In this document: positions 61,246 through 64,000 of the stretch, piece by piece
How positions within the stretch are numbered: the stretch's first letter is position 1
How the letters are laid out: the number at the start of each line of letters is the position of its first letter
NCBI RefSeq assembly: GCF_029960785.1
Contig: NZ_JASBQE010000035.1
Coordinates: 1 to 64,000 of the forward strand
DNA from: Polyangium sp. 15x6
GTDB lineage: Bacteria; Myxococcota_A; Polyangia; Polyangiales; Polyangiaceae
Length of the DNA stretch: 64,000 nucleotides
Direction: 5' to 3'
Program-made: the position numbers and the translations under genes
Notes under the pieces: generated by a model
What the model was told of the DNA's origin: nothing
Seen by the model: only the letters and a program-made list of their open reading frames with translations
Databases searched by the model: none

Positions 61246-61790
61246 CTTCGAGATGAGTCGCCCGCAGGGACGTGGTCAGTGCTCTGCGCAGGTGATCCAT
61301 CGGGAACTTCTGTGCCTCTGGCCACTGCGAGGAAGGAATCGACGTGCTCCTCGGCACCGGGCGAGCGTGTTGGCCACGCCGCGGATGGCGCGGAGTTCGC
61401 CGCGAGGTGCGGACGGATGGCTGGTTGACCGCGCGGGGCACGTCCACGCAGTGGCCCGCGTACCTGACGTCCGACGAGGGGCCGAGTCACCTCGGGTGTG
61501 TTCTTCCTGAGCGCTCCGCGAGCACGCGAGGTCCGTGAAAAACTCGTGCCAACGGTGGCGTCGAATCTTCGTCGTGGCTCCCATTAATGCGCACGAGGCA
61601 ACCAAAATTTGCTTGAAACTTGACACGAACCAGGTATTTTATACTGGCGCACAAAAGCCCCGACCGACCGGCAGGAGGAAGAGAGCGATGGTCACTCGAT
61701 GTTGACCAGTCGATAGCCTCCGGCTCGTCCGTCACGCAGAAATTCATTCGTCCGAATTTGGGCGATTGCTTCATCGCTGAAAGGGGAGAT
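61246..61790. other. Gene-free region before the beta-propeller cytochrome gene
   Basis: No supported gene lies here. From about 61560 the sequence becomes AT-richer. TTGAAA at 61613, TTGACA at 61620 and TATACT at 61640 look promoter-like, but TTGACA/TATACT are only 14 bases apart and TTGAAA/TATACT 21. AGGAGGAAG at 61674-61682 precedes a five-codon frame. The first 300 bases show short frames only, without recognisable products. Confidence 0.35.
61688..61705 (+). CDS. Possible five-residue leader peptide (MVTRC)
   Basis: ATG-GTC-ACT-CGA-TGT-TGA is preceded by a near-perfect ribosome site (AGGAGGAAGAGAGCG), and its stop is 85 bases before the next start codon. It is not in frame with the downstream gene. 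Such mini-ORFs can be regulatory leaders, but chance or a relic start is possible. Confidence 0.25.
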   Translation: MVTRC

Positions 61791-64000
61791 ATGTCTACCC
61801 ACCTCCACGCGCGGGAGCTTCAGGGCTCCGGGCTCGATCACGCCCTCATCACGCCGGCGCAACCTCGCCGCAACAAAGCCTGGCTCGCCTTCGCGGCGGC
61901 CTTTTCGGGCGCGATGTTGCAAGTGAGCGCTGCCAGCGCCGCGTCCTACACCCTCTTTGAAAGCGGCCAAGTCCGGCCTCTCGCGCTCTCGCAAAACGGC
62001 CAGCGACTCTATGCCGTGAACACCCCTGACAACCGGCTCGAGGTGTTCCATGTCACGTCCTTGGGGCTGCTGCATATCGGGGCTGTAACGGTCGGACTCG
62101 AGCCGGTCGCTGTCGCGGTTCGAAACGACGACGAGGTGTGGGTGGTCAATCATCTCTCCGACAGCGTGAGCGTGGTGGACGTCTCTGCCCCCTTCGCGCC
62201 GCGCGTCGTCCGTACGCTGCTCGTCGGCGACGAGCCTCGCGACATCGTGTTCGGCGGCCCCAACCGCAGCCGGGCGTTCATTACCACGGCCCACCGCGGC
62301 CAGAATGCTCCTTTTGATCCTCAGCTCACGACGCCTGGCATCGGGCGCGCGGATGTTTGGGTATTCGACGCGACGCACCTGGGATCGAACTCGCTCGGGG
62401 GTGCCCCCCTCGACATCATCAACCTATTCACGGACACGCCACGGGCGCTCGCGGTGAGCCCGGACGGGCGACGTGTCTACGCGGCCGGCTTCCATACTGG
62501 CAATCGCACCACGAGCATTCACAGGAATCTCGTACTCAAATACAACAACGGCGTGATGCCGCCGCCGCACACCAATGCGGCCGGCGAACCCCAGCCGCCG
62601 ACCGCGCTGATCGTGAAATACGACGGCCACCACTGGGTGGACGAGAGCGGGAAATCCTGGGATGCAGCCGTCAAGCTCTCCCTCCCCGACAAGGACGTCT
62701 TCGTCATCGACGCCATGGCCAACCCTCCCGCGCAGCTCGCAGGGGCCTCGGGCCATTATACAGGCGTGGGCACGGTCCTCTACGACATGATCGTGAACCC
62801 CGCGAACGGGAAGGTCTACGTCACGAACACCGAGGCGAACAATCTCCAGCGGTTCGAGGGACCTGGGACATTCACCGGCTCGACGGTCCGAGGTCACCTG
62901 CATGAATCCCGTATCTCCGTGCTGTCGAATGGCACGGTCGCGCCGCGCCACCTCAACAAACACATCGACTACGATTCCTGCTGCGCGCCGCTGCCCAACA
63001 CCGTGAATGACAGGAGCCTGGCGACGCCCGTAGGGATGGCCATCACGAGCAATGGTTCGAAGCTCTACGTCGCGGCGCTCGGCTCCAGCAAGATCGGCGT
63101 CTTCGATACGGCCGCGCTCGAGAACGATACATTCACCCCGAGCGCCGCGAACCACATCGTCCTCGACGACGGCGACGAGCCCGTCGGCCCGACGGGCCTC
63201 GTCCTCAACGAGTCCCTGAAGCGGCTCTACGTGCTCACACGGTTCGACAACGCGATCGCGATCATCAACACGACGACGAGAACCGTCATCGACCGCGTCC
63301 CGCTCTACAACCCCGAGCCTCCGAGCGTCGTCGAGGGCCGGCAATTCCTGTACGACGCCCGCTTCAGCTCGGCCAACGGGGAGGCGTCCTGCGCGAGCTG
63401 CCACGTCTTCGGCGACATGGATAGCCTTGCCTGGAATCTCGGCAACCCGGATATCATGGACGGCGACCTGCCGGGGCCGATCGCCAGTCCGTTCCCGAAA
63501 TTCATCACGACGTTCGATGGTTTCTCCGCGCTCAAGGGGCCGATGACGACGCAGAGCCTCCGCGGAATGGCGAACCATGGCCCGATGCATTGGCGAGGAG
63601 ATCGCACCGGGGGCAACGCCGCCGAACCGAGCGCTCAGCCGAACGAAGGGACCTTCGATGAACGCGAGGCGTTCAGGCAATTCCAGGCCGGGTTTGTCGA
63701 TTTGCTCGGCCGCAGCGGGCCGATTCCCGAGGACGACCTGGAGGCCTTCGCAGATTTCGCGCTCCAGATCATGTACCCCCCGAACCCGATCCGGAAGCTC
63801 GACAACTCGCTCACGCCGGACCAGCAAGCGGGGCGTGATCAGTTCTTCACGGTGGGTGGGGCCCTTTCCGGCACCTGCGAGACGTGCCACAGGCTCGATC
63901 CGACCGCAAACGCCGAGTTCGGCGAGCCCATTCCGGGATTCTTTGGCACCGGGGGCGGATACGTCGTCAACGAGCAGCCGCAAAGCCTGAAAGTCCCGCA
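61791..64000 (+). CDS. YVTN-type beta-propeller fused to di-haem cytochrome c domain (runs off the window)
   Basis: The visible 736 residues start at ATG 61791 behind AAGGGGAG. An N-terminal signal-like hydrophobic stretch follows a basic region ([24 protein letters not shown]). A YncE/YVTN-like propeller fills about 50-520 ([56 protein letters not shown]). A cytochrome domain then has two haem c sites, CASCH near 534 and CETCH near 695, with WRGDRTGG between, as in MauG-like di-haem peroxidases. It is probably a periplasmic or surface oxidase or peroxidase. No stop is reached, so the 3' end is missing. Confidence 0.85.
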   Translation, partial: MSTHLHARELQGSGLDHALITPAQPRRNKAWLAFAAAFSGAMLQVSAASAASYTLFESGQVRPLALSQNGQRLYAVNTPDNRLEVFHVTSLGLLHIGAVTVGLEPVAVAVRNDDEVWVVNHLSDSVSVVDVSAPFAPRVVRTLLVGDEPRDIVFGGPNRSRAFITTAHRGQNAPFDPQLTTPGIGRADVWVFDATHLGSNSLGGAPLDIINLFTDTPRALAVSPDGRRVYAAGFHTGNRTTSIHRNLVLKYNNGVMPPPHTNAAGEPQPPTALIVKYDGHHWVDESGKSWDAAVKLSLPDKDVFVIDAMANPPAQLAGASGHYTGVGTVLYDMIVNPANGKVYVTNTEANNLQRFEGPGTFTGSTVRGHLHESRISVLSNGTVAPRHLNKHIDYDSCCAPLPNTVNDRSLATPVGMAITSNGSKLYVAALGSSKIGVFDTAALENDTFTPSAANHIVLDDGDEPVGPTGLVLNESLKRLYVLTRFDNAIAIINTTTRTVIDRVPLYNPEPPSVVEGRQFLYDARFSSANGEASCASCHVFGDMDSLAWNLGNPDIMDGDLPGPIASPFPKFITTFDGFSALKGPMTTQSLRGMANHGPMHWRGDRTGGNAAEPSAQPNEGTFDEREAFRQFQAGFVDLLGRSGPIPEDDLEAFADFALQIMYPPNPIRKLDNSLTPDQQAGRDQFFTVGGALSGTCETCHRLDPTANAEFGEPIPGFFGTGGGYVVNEQPQSLKVP

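Noticed and set aside
61620..61645. A classical sigma-70 promoter TTGACA/TATACT
   Set aside because: The spacing of 14 bases is too short for a normal promoter, so it is kept only as promoter-like sequence.

Overview
The window reads as chromosomal DNA of a myxobacterium, most likely of the Sorangium/Polyangium group. It is very GC-rich. It carries giant Ser/Thr-kinase/ATPase fusions of a type described in multiple copies in Sorangium, many lipoproteins with Ser/Gly-rich linkers, VCBS/FG-GAP repeat proteins and a MopE-like metal-binding motif. The assignment is by style of gene content, not by a search. No tRNA, rRNA, CRISPR array or replication origin was seen.

Layout. (1) 1-11078: the end of an IS5-type transposase, then two tandem secreted precursor-like genes, each with two NHLP (nitrile-hydratase-like leader) domains and a short Cys-rich tail. 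Next come a TOMM-type kinase/cyclase fusion and, divergently, a pseudokinase-like kinase/ATPase/GAF/STAS giant. Together these look like one ribosomal-peptide plus signalling locus without its modifying enzymes. (2) 11103-22179: two group II PLP decarboxylases, one ending in two EF-hands, flank an MscS channel, a VCBS lipoprotein, an unknown protein and an odd protein with a precursor-like head, a Tat-like signal and an Ig-like domain. An LRR lipoprotein follows. (3) 22394-28068: a TolC/adaptor/HME-RND heavy-metal efflux operon. (4) 28129-33337: a LysR regulator, a tautomerase/SDR/hydrolase operon, and an ECF41-like sigma factor divergent from an AhpD-like protein with a plausible ECF41 promoter. 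(5) 33334-40715: a PL7 alginate-lyase lipoprotein overlapping a phosphatase gene, a haem plus copper (PHM-like) lipoprotein, a TetR regulator and a NarL-type two-component pair. (6) 41045-43116: isochorismatase, ABM monooxygenase and chloroperoxidase-like hydrolase. (7) 43172-54766: an orphan type VI secretion cargo island with VgrG, three DUF2169 proteins, a VgrG-tail-like protein, and a PAAR-like/RHS toxin with its putative immunity gene. (8) 54902-64000: a P450 with a changed I-helix, further surface lipoproteins, a set of structured repeats, and a beta-propeller/di-haem cytochrome running off the window.

The two strongest candidates for undescribed biology are the double-NHLP secreted precursors beside the kinase/cyclase gene (185-5734), and the covarying hairpin repeat family around 60918-61245, whose core recurs at 34751-34830.
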